64,000 bases of DNA, from the NCBI RefSeq assembly GCF_004682015.1, contig NZ_SMLM01000001.1:558001-622000 (forward strand). The letters run 5' to 3'. Within the stretch, counting starts at the first letter, position 1. Each line of letters starts with the position of its first letter. This DNA comes from Ramlibacter henchirensis. Lineage in GTDB: Bacteria; Pseudomonadota; Gammaproteobacteria; Burkholderiales; Burkholderiaceae_C. Positions 33,076-41,051 of this stretch are shown piece by piece. The position numbers were made by a program, and so were the translations under genes. The notes beneath the pieces were generated by a model. The model did not search any database. It saw only the letters and a list, made by a program, of their open reading frames with translations, and had not been told where the DNA came from.

Positions 33076-34359
33076 ATGAGGCTCGAATCCTTCTGGACCG
33101 ACACCGCCGCCGCCTTCGACGGGCGCAGCGACGAACTGCCCGCCAATGCCGATGCCGTCGTGGTCGGCGGGGGCTTCACCGGCCTGTCCGCCGCGCGGCG
33201 GCTTGCGATGCGCGGGGCGAAGGTCGTGGTGCTCGAAGCCGGGGCCGTGGCCGCCGAAGCGTCCGGGCGCAACGGCGGGCATGTGAACAACGGCCTGGCG
33301 CTGGACTACGCCACGGTTGCCGCACGTGTCGGGCGCGAGCGGGCATCGGCCTGGTATCGCGCCTATGACGCCGCGGTCGACACGGTGGAGCGGCTGGTAC
33401 GCGAAGAGAACATCGACTGCGGGTTCGAACGACGAGGCAAGCTCAAGCTCGCTTCACGCGCGCCCCACTTCGACCAGTTGTCCAGGAGCTTCGAGCAGCT
33501 GCGGCGCGAGGCCGACCCCGACGTGGAGTTGCTGTCCGCCGCGGCGGTGCGCGACGAGATCGGCAGCGACCGCTTCGCCGGTGCGGTGCTGTACAGGAAG
33601 AGCGCGCAGATGCACATGGGCCGCTTCGGCCGCGCCCTGGCCGAGGCGGCGGCGCGGCGTGGCGCGCTGATCTACGACCACACGCCCGTGGAGCGCCTGC
33701 AGCGCCTGCGCGGCAGCGCGTATCGCGTGCACACGCGGCGCGGCGCCATCGAGGCCGACCAGGTGCTGCTGGCCACCGGCGCGACGCGCGTGGGCGCCTT
33801 CTCCAGCTTCTCCTTCTGGCGCCGGCGCATCGTGCCGATCGGCAGCTTCATCATCGTCACCGAGCCGCTGGACGCGGCGGCGGTGCGCGCCCTGCTGCCG
33901 CAGCGGCGCACCTACACCACCACGGACACGCTGCACAACTACTTCCGCGTGACGCCGGACAACCGCCTGGTGTTCGGCGGCCGCGCGCGCTTCGCGCTCT
34001 CGAGCCCGCGTTCCGACGCCAGAAGCGGCCACGTGCTGCGCGAGCAGCTGGTCGCGCTGTTCCCGGCGCTGAGGGACACGCGAATCGACTACTGCTGGGG
34101 CGGGATCGTCGACATGACGCAGGATCGCTTGCCGCACGCGGGCGAGGAGGACGGTCTGTTCTATTCCATGGGCTACAGCGGCCACGGCACGCAGATGTCG
34201 GTGCACATGGGCGAGTGCATGGCGCGCGTGATGGCAGGCGACGTGACGGCGAACCCGTGGCGCGACAACCCGTGGCCGGCGATCCCGGGGCACTTCGGAC
34301 CGCCGTGGTTCCTGCCCGCGGTGGGCGTGTACTTCCGGATCAAGAACCGATTCGCCTGA
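33076..34359 (+). CDS. FAD-dependent amine/amino acid oxidase (PuuB-like), copy 1
   Basis: A 427-residue D-amino acid oxidase-fold flavoprotein. The dinucleotide motif GGGFTG is near residue 32, followed by SGRNGGHVNNGLALDY. It resembles gamma-glutamylputrescine oxidase and glycine oxidase-like enzymes that turn a primary or secondary amine into an aldehyde or oxoacid plus ammonia and H2O2. The C-terminal YSMGYSGHGTQMS is the FAD-binding tail. It follows the cupin gene and has a close relative at 41048. Substrate unknown. Confidence 0.85.
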   Translation: MRLESFWTDTAAAFDGRSDELPANADAVVVGGGFTGLSAARRLAMRGAKVVVLEAGAVAAEASGRNGGHVNNGLALDYATVAARVGRERASAWYRAYDAAVDTVERLVREENIDCGFERRGKLKLASRAPHFDQLSRSFEQLRREADPDVELLSAAAVRDEIGSDRFAGAVLYRKSAQMHMGRFGRALAEAAARRGALIYDHTPVERLQRLRGSAYRVHTRRGAIEADQVLLATGATRVGAFSSFSFWRRRIVPIGSFIIVTEPLDAAAVRALLPQRRTYTTTDTLHNYFRVTPDNRLVFGGRARFALSSPRSDARSGHVLREQLVALFPALRDTRIDYCWGGIVDMTQDRLPHAGEEDGLFYSMGYSGHGTQMSVHMGECMARVMAGDVTANPWRDNPWPAIPGHFGPPWFLPAVGVYFRIKNRFA

Positions 34360-34380
34360 GTTCTTCCGGCACGCCGTGCC

Positions 34381-35706
34381 CTAGAAATCAGCGACCTTGC
34401 CCCACGCCGATTTGCGAAATCGCGCGGGGTTGAAAGGGACGGGATCGAAGATCGGCTTGTCGCCCGTCACGAGGTCAGCGATGAGGTGGCCTGCGCCCGG
34501 ACCGATGCCGAAGCCGTGCCCCGAGAAGCCCGCGGCCAGGATGAACCCGGGCACTTCCGGCACTTCACCGATCCCGGGCACACCGTCAGGCGTGCTGTCG
34601 ATGTAGCCTGCCCAGGTGTTCTCGATGCGGGCCTCACGCAGCGCAGGGAGCATGGCGACGGCGCGGCGGTGTGTTTCGCGCACGCCGGCGGGGTCGGGCC
34701 TGGGGTCGAGGATGCGCGCCCGCTCCATGGGTGTCGGCGCGTCGAGCTTCCATCGGGCAAGGGTTTCGTGACCCCAGCGGATGCCGTCCATGCCGCCGGG
34801 GAACACATTGCGCCAGCGCTTGGCGAACATCGGCACGAACTGCGGCGCGAAGCGCATCAACTGCGGCGTGGGATCCACCCGCCCACGGCCGCTGATGGCC
34901 AGGTTGTAGCTGCCGTCGCCGCGCCGGGTGACTGCTACACGCGCGGTGGCCAGCGCGTCCGGAAGGCGCTGTTCGACGGCGGACACTTGCACGATGGTCT
35001 GGCGCACCGTCGCCTGTGGGAAGCGTATGCCCAACTGGCGGCAGAACGAGGACGCCCACGCGCCGCCGGCCAGCACCACGGTTCGCGTCTTGATCGTGCC
35101 CGCTTCCGTCACCACGCCACTGACGCGGCCGCCCTCCAGCTCCAGGCCGCGGGCGGCGCACTTCTGGTGGACGCTGCCACCGAGTTTCATCAGTGCAGCC
35201 GCCACGGCGGGCGCCGCCTTGGAAGGGTCGGCCGTGCCGTCGGTAGGCGAGAAGACGCCGCCTTTCCAGGGGCGGCCGGTTGCGCGCCCGCGCTCTGCAG
35301 CCTCGCGGCCGCTCAGCAGGTGCGTCGTCACGCCCGCGGTCTTCGCAAAGTCGCGCCATCGCGCCCAGCGCGCGATTTCATCCTCGTCGTCGCTCAGGTA
35401 GAGCAGCCCATGGCGGGTGAACCCGGTGTCTTCGCCCGTGTCGGCGGCGAACTTCTCCCAGAGTTCCAGGCTCTTGGTCGCCATCGGCAGCTCGCGCGCG
35501 TCGCGGTTCTGCTGCCGGCACCAGCCCCAGTTGCGGCTCGATTGCTCCGCGCCGATGCGGCCCTTCTCCACCACGGCCACGGACAGGCCGCGCCGGGCCA
35601 TGTAGTAGGCGGCGAAGACCCCGATGATCCCGCCGCCGATCACGACGACGTCGGCGCGCGCGGGCAGGGTGGGCGAGGTCTCGACGTGGCGAAGGGGCTG
35701 TGCCAT
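34381..35706 (-). CDS. FAD-dependent oxidoreductase (DAO family)
   Basis: A 441-residue flavoprotein of the glycine/D-amino acid oxidase fold, with VVIGGGIIGVFAAYYMA near residue 20 and SSRNWGWCRQQNRD after it, and a C-terminal FSGHGFGIGPGAGHL. It resembles sarcosine or hydroxyproline-type oxidases more than the PuuB-like copies in this window. It is the last of three leftward genes (aminotransferase, bicupin, oxidase) and converges with copy 1 of the PuuB-like oxidases. The stop is TAG. Confidence 0.85.
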   Translation of the reverse strand: MAQPLRHVETSPTLPARADVVVIGGGIIGVFAAYYMARRGLSVAVVEKGRIGAEQSSRNWGWCRQQNRDARELPMATKSLELWEKFAADTGEDTGFTRHGLLYLSDDEDEIARWARWRDFAKTAGVTTHLLSGREAAERGRATGRPWKGGVFSPTDGTADPSKAAPAVAAALMKLGGSVHQKCAARGLELEGGRVSGVVTEAGTIKTRTVVLAGGAWASSFCRQLGIRFPQATVRQTIVQVSAVEQRLPDALATARVAVTRRGDGSYNLAISGRGRVDPTPQLMRFAPQFVPMFAKRWRNVFPGGMDGIRWGHETLARWKLDAPTPMERARILDPRPDPAGVRETHRRAVAMLPALREARIENTWAGYIDSTPDGVPGIGEVPEVPGFILAAGFSGHGFGIGPGAGHLIADLVTGDKPIFDPVPFNPARFRKSAWGKVADF

Positions 35707-35721
35707 GAAGTGAATCCCTCT

Positions 35722-36465
35722 TCAGTCTTGCACGGTCTGCACGGCGTAGAACTTCGCGACGCGCTCGCTGCTCTCCCACCCCACGGGCTCGCCCTGCGGC
35801 ACGAAGAGCGCATCGCCGGCGCGTGCCGTGACCACGCTGCCGTCGGCGCACGCGAATCGCACGCTGCCGGCCAGCAGGTGCATGAACTCGTTGAGCGGAT
35901 GGGGGCGGACGATGCGGTGGTACCCCGTCGAATCCCAGGTGCCGGCGCGGTACTGCGCCTGCTCGTCGGTGAAGACGTTGTCACTGCGGCATTGCGGCGC
36001 GGGGCCGAGCAGCGTGTGAGCGGGCGGCGGGGCCGAAGGCTCGAAGTCGGCCTCCGCGCGCAGCGGCGTGATGCCTGCCCGGACCGGCCGCTCGCATTCG
36101 AGGGCGCACCACACGAAGCGCACGCGGGAGGCGGCCTGGATGCGCAGGCTCGTGCCGCACGCGATCACGGCGCCTGCATCGTGGCCCAGCACCAGCGGGT
36201 TCGCGCCTTCCGCTGCCAGGATCAGCTCGCCTTCGACGACGACGAGCGTTTCCGTGTGCGGGAAACTTGCGACCTCGAGCTCGCCAATGAAGCTGGTGCA
36301 GCCGGCAGCGATGCCTTTCGGTCCTTCCCATGCGATCTCGCGCTGCCGCGCGAACGGGTCTTTCCGGCCGAACGCGGCCCGCTGGAATTCGGTTGCGACG
36401 GGATTGCCGTCGGCGCGATGCAGCACCAGCGCGACGGTCGTGCGGGTAGCGATGGGAGTGTCCAT
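35722..36465 (-). CDS. Two-cupin protein
   Basis: A 247-residue bicupin. The first barrel includes GCTSFIGELEVASFPHTETLVVVEGEL, seen here as FPHTETLVVVEGEL with its metal-type His-Glu; the second carries HPLNEFMHLLAGSV and ARAGDALFVPQGEPVGW. The start at 36465 (MDTPIATRT) is chosen because the longer frame has a low-quality N-terminus. It stands 15 bases before the DAO gene and 11 bases after the aminotransferase. It may be an ethanolamine/choline- or amino acid-related enzyme or sensor; not determinable. Confidence 0.72.
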   Translation of the reverse strand: MDTPIATRTTVALVLHRADGNPVATEFQRAAFGRKDPFARQREIAWEGPKGIAAGCTSFIGELEVASFPHTETLVVVEGELILAAEGANPLVLGHDAGAVIACGTSLRIQAASRVRFVWCALECERPVRAGITPLRAEADFEPSAPPPAHTLLGPAPQCRSDNVFTDEQAQYRAGTWDSTGYHRIVRPHPLNEFMHLLAGSVRFACADGSVVTARAGDALFVPQGEPVGWESSERVAKFYAVQTVQD

Positions 36466-36476
36466 GGAAGCGCCGC

Positions 36477-37877
36477 TCAAGCCACTGCGCGCCGGACTTC
36501 CGGCTGGTCCAGCACCTCGTCGAGCGTGCGCTGGAGGCGCTCGAACATCGCCTCGAACTCCGATGGCGTGTAGCACAGCGCCGGCGCGAAGCCGAGGATG
36601 CCATCGCCGAAGGCGCGGAAGATCAGGCCGTTGCGGTAGCCGGCGGCAGCCAGGCGATCCGGCAGGTCGAGCGCCGGGTCGAAGCGCTCCTTCGTGACCT
36701 TGTCGCTCACGAGCTCCAGCGCACCGAGCAGGCCGCGCGAGCGCGCGTCGCCCACCAGCGGATGGCGCAGCATCGCCTGCAGGCCGGACTCGAAGTGGCG
36801 CGCCACGCGCTGGCCGTTCGCCAGGATGCCGCCTTCTTCGTACAGCCGGATCACTTCCAGCGCGACGGCGGCGCTGACCGGGTGCGCCGAGTAGGTCGCC
36901 CCGTGGCCGACGACGGCGCCGGACGGCGTGCCGTCGGCGATGCCGGCGTACACGCGCTCCGACATCAGCAATGCGCCCATCGGTGCGTAGCCCGATGTCA
37001 GGCCCTTCGCCACCGTCATCAGGTCGGGCGACACGCCTTCAGCGTCGCACGCGAACATCGGGCCGGTGCGGCCGAAGCCCGTGATCACCTCGTCCGCCAC
37101 GAACAGGATGTCCAGCTCGCGGCACGCTTCGCGCATGGCCTTGAGCCAGCCGACGGGCGGGACGATGACGCCGCCCGATCCCTGGATCGGCTCGCAGAAG
37201 TAGGCCGCGACGTTCTCCGCACCCAGCTCGTTCACCTTCGCGCGCAGCGCCGCCACCGACGACGCGATCACCGCCTTCGCATCGCGGCCCGCCGGGTTGC
37301 GGTAGGGGTAGGGCGAGGCGATGTAGTGCTGCTCGGGCCGCGGCAGGTCGAAGCCGCGGTGGAAGGCGGGCAGCGCGGTCAGCCCGGCGCCCGTGGAGGA
37401 CGAGCCGTGGTAGCCGCGTTCGATCGAGATGAACTGCTTCTTTCGGGGCCGCCCCGTGCTGTTGTAGTACTGCACGATGAGGCGCACCGCCGCATCGACC
37501 GCTTCGGAGCCGCCGAGCGTCAGGTACACGTGGTCGAGGCCCGCGGGCGCGATCTCGACGAGCTTGGCGGCCAGCTCGATCGCCGGTTCGCTGGAGAAGC
37601 CGAAGTAGCCGGTCGCGTAGGGGAGCTTGCGCATCTGGCGCGCAGCCGCTTCGACCACGCTGTCGTGGCCGTAGCCGATGTTGACGCACCAGAGACCGGC
37701 GAATGCATCGAGCAGCTCGCGGCCTTCGGCGTCGCGCAGCCAGGCGCCGCGGCCGGATTGCAGCACCGTCGCGCCACGCTGTTCATGGCCGCGCCAGTTG
37801 GCTACCGGGTGCACCAGGTGCGCCCGGTCCAGGGCCAGCATCGATTCGTTCAGTGAGAGTTCTGCGGTGGAGATCAT
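36477..37877 (-). CDS. Class III (omega/aspartate-family) aminotransferase
   Basis: A 466-residue PLP enzyme. The PLP lysine lies in LMTVAKGLTSGYAPMGALL; FVADEVITGFGRTGPMFA holds the cofactor Asp, and YHGSSSTGAGLTAL and HGATYSAHPVSAAVAL are further family hallmarks. Such enzymes move an amino group from an omega-amine (putrescine, beta-alanine, GABA, taurine) to pyruvate or 2-oxoglutarate. It is the first of three leftward genes; a 15-bp palindrome lies 32 bases upstream. The aldehyde formed could be used by the aldehyde dehydrogenases nearby. Confidence 0.9.
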   Translation of the reverse strand: MISTAELSLNESMLALDRAHLVHPVANWRGHEQRGATVLQSGRGAWLRDAEGRELLDAFAGLWCVNIGYGHDSVVEAAARQMRKLPYATGYFGFSSEPAIELAAKLVEIAPAGLDHVYLTLGGSEAVDAAVRLIVQYYNSTGRPRKKQFISIERGYHGSSSTGAGLTALPAFHRGFDLPRPEQHYIASPYPYRNPAGRDAKAVIASSVAALRAKVNELGAENVAAYFCEPIQGSGGVIVPPVGWLKAMREACRELDILFVADEVITGFGRTGPMFACDAEGVSPDLMTVAKGLTSGYAPMGALLMSERVYAGIADGTPSGAVVGHGATYSAHPVSAAVALEVIRLYEEGGILANGQRVARHFESGLQAMLRHPLVGDARSRGLLGALELVSDKVTKERFDPALDLPDRLAAAGYRNGLIFRAFGDGILGFAPALCYTPSEFEAMFERLQRTLDEVLDQPEVRRAVA

Positions 37878-37908
37878 GCGGTCAATCGTAGGCGCCGGGG
37901 CGCAGACG

Positions 37909-37923
37909 GTGATGCGGCATCAC
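37909..37923. promoter_or_regulatory. Perfect palindrome GTGATG-N3-CATCAC
   Basis: A 15-base dyad (GTGATGCGGCATCAC) lies 32 bases upstream of the aminotransferase ATG, about where a -35 element would sit relative to the TACGAT-like -10 at about 37887. This is a good operator candidate for the three-gene leftward unit. The similar but imperfect GATATGCGGCGCATC occurs at 39003-39017. Confidence 0.5.
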
Positions 37924-37990
37924 GGGTCGCAGGCGAACGACCATGCCGTTGTACGCGCCTGGAAAGGAGAATCTGCTTGTGGCGCCACCG

Positions 37991-38917
37991 CTAGTAGCCG
38001 CGGCCGCGATCGACGACACCCAGGAGCGGTTCGCCACGCCGGTGCCGCCGGATGTTCTCGAGCAGGATGGGTGCCGCCGTTTCCGGCTGCGTCATGCTGG
38101 CCACGTGAGGCGTGAGGAACACGCGCGGATGCGTCCAGAAAGGATGCTCCCGGGGCAGTGGCTCAGGCTCGGTCACGTCGAGGATCGCGCGCGAGAGCCG
38201 GCCCGAGTCGAGCGCGGCCAGAAGGTCCGCATCCACCACGTGCTGGCCGCGGCCTACGTTGACCAGCGATGCGCCCGCCGGGAGGGCCGAGAAGAGTTCG
38301 CGGTCCAGGATGCCCCTTGTGGCAGGCGTGAGCGGCAGCAGGCACACCAGCACGTTGCAGCTCCCGAGGAATGGCCGCAGCTGGTCGGCCCCGGCGAACG
38401 TCTCCGCTCCTTCGATGGTGCGCGGCGAGCGGTTCCAGCCGCGCAGCCGGAAGCCATGGCTCGCGAGCCGCTCCAGCACGGCGCAGCCCAGGCTGCCCAG
38501 CCCCATCACGCCGATGGTGCGCGCCGACGCGGGCGGCACTTCGATCGGGTTCCAGCTGCGGGCCGCCTTCTGCGCCACCTAGTCGAAGAAGTCGCGATGC
38601 AGCGCCAGCACGGCGAGGCTCACGTACTCGACCATGCCGTTGATGATGCCGGGCTCGACCATGCGCACCAGCGGCACGTGCCCCGGGACGGCGGAGAAGT
38701 CCACGTGGTCGATGCCGGCGCCGGAGGAGAACAGCACTTTCAGCCGGGGCAGTGCGGCGATGAACTCGCGCGGCGCCTGCCAGGCGATCAGGTATTCGAT
38801 CTCCTCGGGATTGCCTGCGTGGGGCCAGACGCGGAAGTCGAGGTCCGGCGCGTGTTCGGCGAAGAAGCGCGACCAGGCGGGCGCACGCGCCGCATCGGAG
38901 CGGTAGAGGATGGCCAT
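37991..38917 (-). pseudogene. GhrA-type 2-oxoacid reductase, copy 2, split by an amber codon
   Basis: Read from ATG 38917, this encodes a GhrA-like reductase ([15 protein letters not shown]...) up to HRDFFD, where TAG (38581-38579) interrupts it. The same frame continues straight on with VAQKAARSW, the nucleotide fold GVMGLGSLGCAVL, NVGRGQHVVDADLL, DVTEPEPLPREH and FLTPHVAS. Both halves align with the intact copy at 27199. A Tyr codon fits the stop position in homologues. It is either a recent nonsense mutation, a sequencing error or a readthrough site; I take it as a pseudogene. GGGAGG precedes the start. Confidence 0.8.
38579..38581 (-). other. In-frame amber codon inside the second GhrA copy
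   Basis: Minus-strand TAG directly between FFD and VAQK; a single base change (TAC or TAT to TAG) would explain it. Catalytic Arg, Glu and His all lie downstream of it, so the truncated product cannot be active. Confidence 0.8.
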
Positions 38918-38919
38918 GC

Positions 38920-38982
38920 TCACCAGCCTCCCACCCAGCCGTCGAAAAGGCCCTCGGGCAGCTTCTCCTGGTTGTCGTTCAT
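38920..38982 (-). CDS. Possible 20-residue peptide coupled to the GhrA copy 2
   Basis: ATG 38982 opens a 20-codon frame reading [20 protein letters not shown] and ending two bases before the reductase ATG (TGAGCATG). Almost every third codon base is G or C, as in real genes here. Its last codons contain the GGGAGG that would serve the reductase start, so translation would be coupled. No family known. It could be a leader peptide, a small protein or the remnant of a larger gene. Confidence 0.4.
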   Translation of the reverse strand: MNDNQEKLPEGLFDGWVGGW

Positions 38983-39040
38983 CGATGGACCTGCGTGGGT
39001 GCGATATGCGGCGCATCGTGGCGGGCTGCATGCGAGCACG

Positions 39041-39060
39041 CTAGGACGAATCTGGCGTCG
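39041..39060 (-). promoter_or_regulatory. Copy A of the leftward control box
   Basis: Plus-strand CTAGGACGAATCTGGCGTCG, upstream of the peptide/GhrA copy 2 unit. It matches the copy before the M20 gene (44756-44775) at 17 of 20 positions. Confidence 0.45.
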
Positions 39061-39128
39061 GGCGCGAACAGCAGAAACGAAGTGCCCGGGCGCGCACTTC
39101 CATCTTTTGCTGCGGCTGCCGCCCACGC

Positions 39129-39163
39129 AACCGCAGCATCTGCGGCGGCTCCGGCCTAGCATT
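39129..39163 (+). promoter_or_regulatory. Control element upstream of the second HAD gene
   Basis: Same 35-base block as at 29186-29220, differing at three positions. CCGCA and TGCGG face each other across GCATC, and TAGCATT lies at its right end. The start codon follows 41 bases later, after a leader not conserved with copy 1. Confidence 0.55.
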
Positions 39164-39204
39164 CCCTGAATCACTTCACCGGTTTGCCGCAAGGAGACGC
39201 CTGC

Positions 39205-39873
39205 ATGACCTTCCGCCCCAAGTACATCACGTTCGACTGCTACGGGACGCTCACGTACTTCCCGATGCACCAGGTGGCCTACGACATCTACGAGGGCCAG
39301 TTGCCGCCCGAGCAGATGCACGTGTTCCTCAAGAACTTCGCGGACTACCGATTCGACGAGGTGATGGGCGACTGGAAGCCCTACCAGGAGATCCTTCATT
39401 CGGCGCTGCAGCGTGCCTGCAGGCGCCACGGGCTGGCCTACCGGGCCGAGCACGCCAAGCGCGTGTACGACGCGGTTCCCACGTGGGGGCCGCATGCCGA
39501 CGTGCCGCACGCGCTCACGCGCGTGGGCAAGAAGATCCCGCTGGTGATCCTGTCCAACGCCATGAACGAGCAGATCCACTCCAACGTGGAGAAGCTGAAG
39601 GCGCCGTTCCACAAGATCTGCACGGCGCAGGACGCAGGCGCGTACAAGCCGCGCCTGCAGGCGTTCGAGTACATGCTGGACCAGCTGGGCTGCGCGCCCG
39701 AGGACATCCTGCACGTCTCCGCCAACCCGCGCTACGACATCTTCCCGGCGCAGGACCTGGGCATCGTCAACAAGGTGTTCGTGAACCGCGGCCACGAGCC
39801 GCGCCCGAACGATGCGTACGGCTTCGCGGAGATCCGGGACATCAACGGGCTTCCGGCGCTGGTCGGACTCTAG
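39205..39873 (+). CDS. HAD-family hydrolase (haloacid dehalogenase type II), copy 2
   Basis: A 222-residue close relative of the copy at 29249, identical in length. Asp11 (FDCYGTL), the LSNAMNEQI segment and GAYKPRLQAFEYML are kept; SANPRYD retains the Asn that copy 1 has lost. Known L-2-haloacid dehalogenases use this Asn and the following Asp. AAGGAGACGCCTGC precedes the ATG. It is followed 11 bases later by a D-threonine-aldolase-like gene and an FAD oxidase, so it may act on a 2-substituted acid made in that route. Not proven to be a dehalogenase. Confidence 0.85.
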   Translation: MTFRPKYITFDCYGTLTYFPMHQVAYDIYEGQLPPEQMHVFLKNFADYRFDEVMGDWKPYQEILHSALQRACRRHGLAYRAEHAKRVYDAVPTWGPHADVPHALTRVGKKIPLVILSNAMNEQIHSNVEKLKAPFHKICTAQDAGAYKPRLQAFEYMLDQLGCAPEDILHVSANPRYDIFPAQDLGIVNKVFVNRGHEPRPNDAYGFAEIRDINGLPALVGL

Positions 39874-39884
39874 GGCACCCATCC

Positions 39885-41051
39885 ATGGAACACACCGCGG
39901 TCGAAGGCATCGCCGCCACGCTGGAGGATCTGGCGACGCCCTGCCTCGTCCTCGACGCCGACCGGATGGACCGGAACATCGCGCGCCTGAGGACCAGGCT
40001 GGACGGCCTGGGCGTCGCACTGCGTCCCCACCTGAAGACGGCCAAGTCGGTGGATGTCGCGCGGCGCGTGATGACCTCGCCGGCGGGGCCGGCCACGGTT
40101 TCCACCCTCAGGGAAGCCGAGCAGTTCGTGGCGGCCGGCGTGCGCGACATCATCTACGCCGTGGGCATCGCGCCGGCCAAGCTGCCGCAGGTGCTCGCGT
40201 TGCGTGCCAAGGGCGCCGATGTTGCCGTCGTGCTCGACAGCGTGGAGCAGGCGCGCGCGGTGGCGAGCGCCTCGCGCAGGGCGGGCACCCGCATCCCGGC
40301 CCTCATCGAGATCGACTGCGACGGCCACCGCTCCGGCGTGCTGCCTTCCGACCGGCAGCGCCTGCTCGACATCGGCCGTGCCCTCGAAGACGGGGCGCAG
40401 CTGCGCGGCGTGATGACGCACGCGGGCGCCAGCTATGCGGCGCGCGGCAGCGACGCCCTGCGGCAATGCGCGGAGGCCGAGCGGCGCAGCGTGGTCGACG
40501 CGGCCACGATCCTGCGGGAAGCGGGCCTCGCGTGCCCGGTGGTCAGCGTCGGCTCCACCCCGACCGCGCATCACGCGACCGACCTCGCCGGCGTGACCGA
40601 AGTGCGCGCCGGCGTGTTCGTGTTCTTCGACCTTGTCATGGCCGGCATCGGCGTGTGCAGGGTCGACGACATCGCGCTCTCGGTGCTGGCGACGGTCATC
40701 GGCCACCAGCGCGAGAAAGGCTGGATCCTGGTCGATGCGGGCTGGATGGCCATGTCGCAGGACCGCGGCACGCGCAAGCAGCAAGTCGACCAGGGCTATG
40801 GGCTGGTGTGCGACGTCCGCGGCAAGCCCTATGCGGACCTCATCATGGCCGACGCGAACCAGGAACACGGGATCATCACCGTGCGGCCGGGCTCCGCTGG
40901 CGTGCTTCCGGACCTGGCCATCGGGGACCGCGTGCGCATCCTGCCGAACCACGCGTGCGCGACGGGCGCCCAGCACGCGGCCTATCACGTGGTGCGCGGC
41001 ACTTCATCTGCTGTGGAGGCCGAGTGGCCGCGATTCGGGGGCTGGCAATGA
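39885..41051 (+). CDS. D-threonine aldolase / D-serine dehydratase-like PLP enzyme
   Basis: A 388-residue fold-type III PLP enzyme. The PLP lysine is in LRPHLKTAKSVDV (near residue 50), followed by an alanine-racemase-like barrel (CDGHRSGVL; GSTPTAHHA). The C-terminal domain holds the metal pair in ILPNHACAT, as in DSD1-type enzymes that cleave D-3-hydroxyamino acids to glycine and an aldehyde or dehydrate D-serine. It lies between the HAD gene and FAD oxidase copy 2 and overlaps the latter (ATGA). It is the main hint that this unit acts on a D-amino acid. Confidence 0.85.
   Translation: MEHTAVEGIAATLEDLATPCLVLDADRMDRNIARLRTRLDGLGVALRPHLKTAKSVDVARRVMTSPAGPATVSTLREAEQFVAAGVRDIIYAVGIAPAKLPQVLALRAKGADVAVVLDSVEQARAVASASRRAGTRIPALIEIDCDGHRSGVLPSDRQRLLDIGRALEDGAQLRGVMTHAGASYAARGSDALRQCAEAERRSVVDAATILREAGLACPVVSVGSTPTAHHATDLAGVTEVRAGVFVFFDLVMAGIGVCRVDDIALSVLATVIGHQREKGWILVDAGWMAMSQDRGTRKQQVDQGYGLVCDVRGKPYADLIMADANQEHGIITVRPGSAGVLPDLAIGDRVRILPNHACATGAQHAAYHVVRGTSSAVEAEWPRFGGWQ

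Noticed and set aside
38579..38581. Pyrrolysine or programmed readthrough at the reductase amber codon
   Set aside because: No pyl genes are visible, the codon is at a poorly conserved loop, and simple loss of Tyr explains it.
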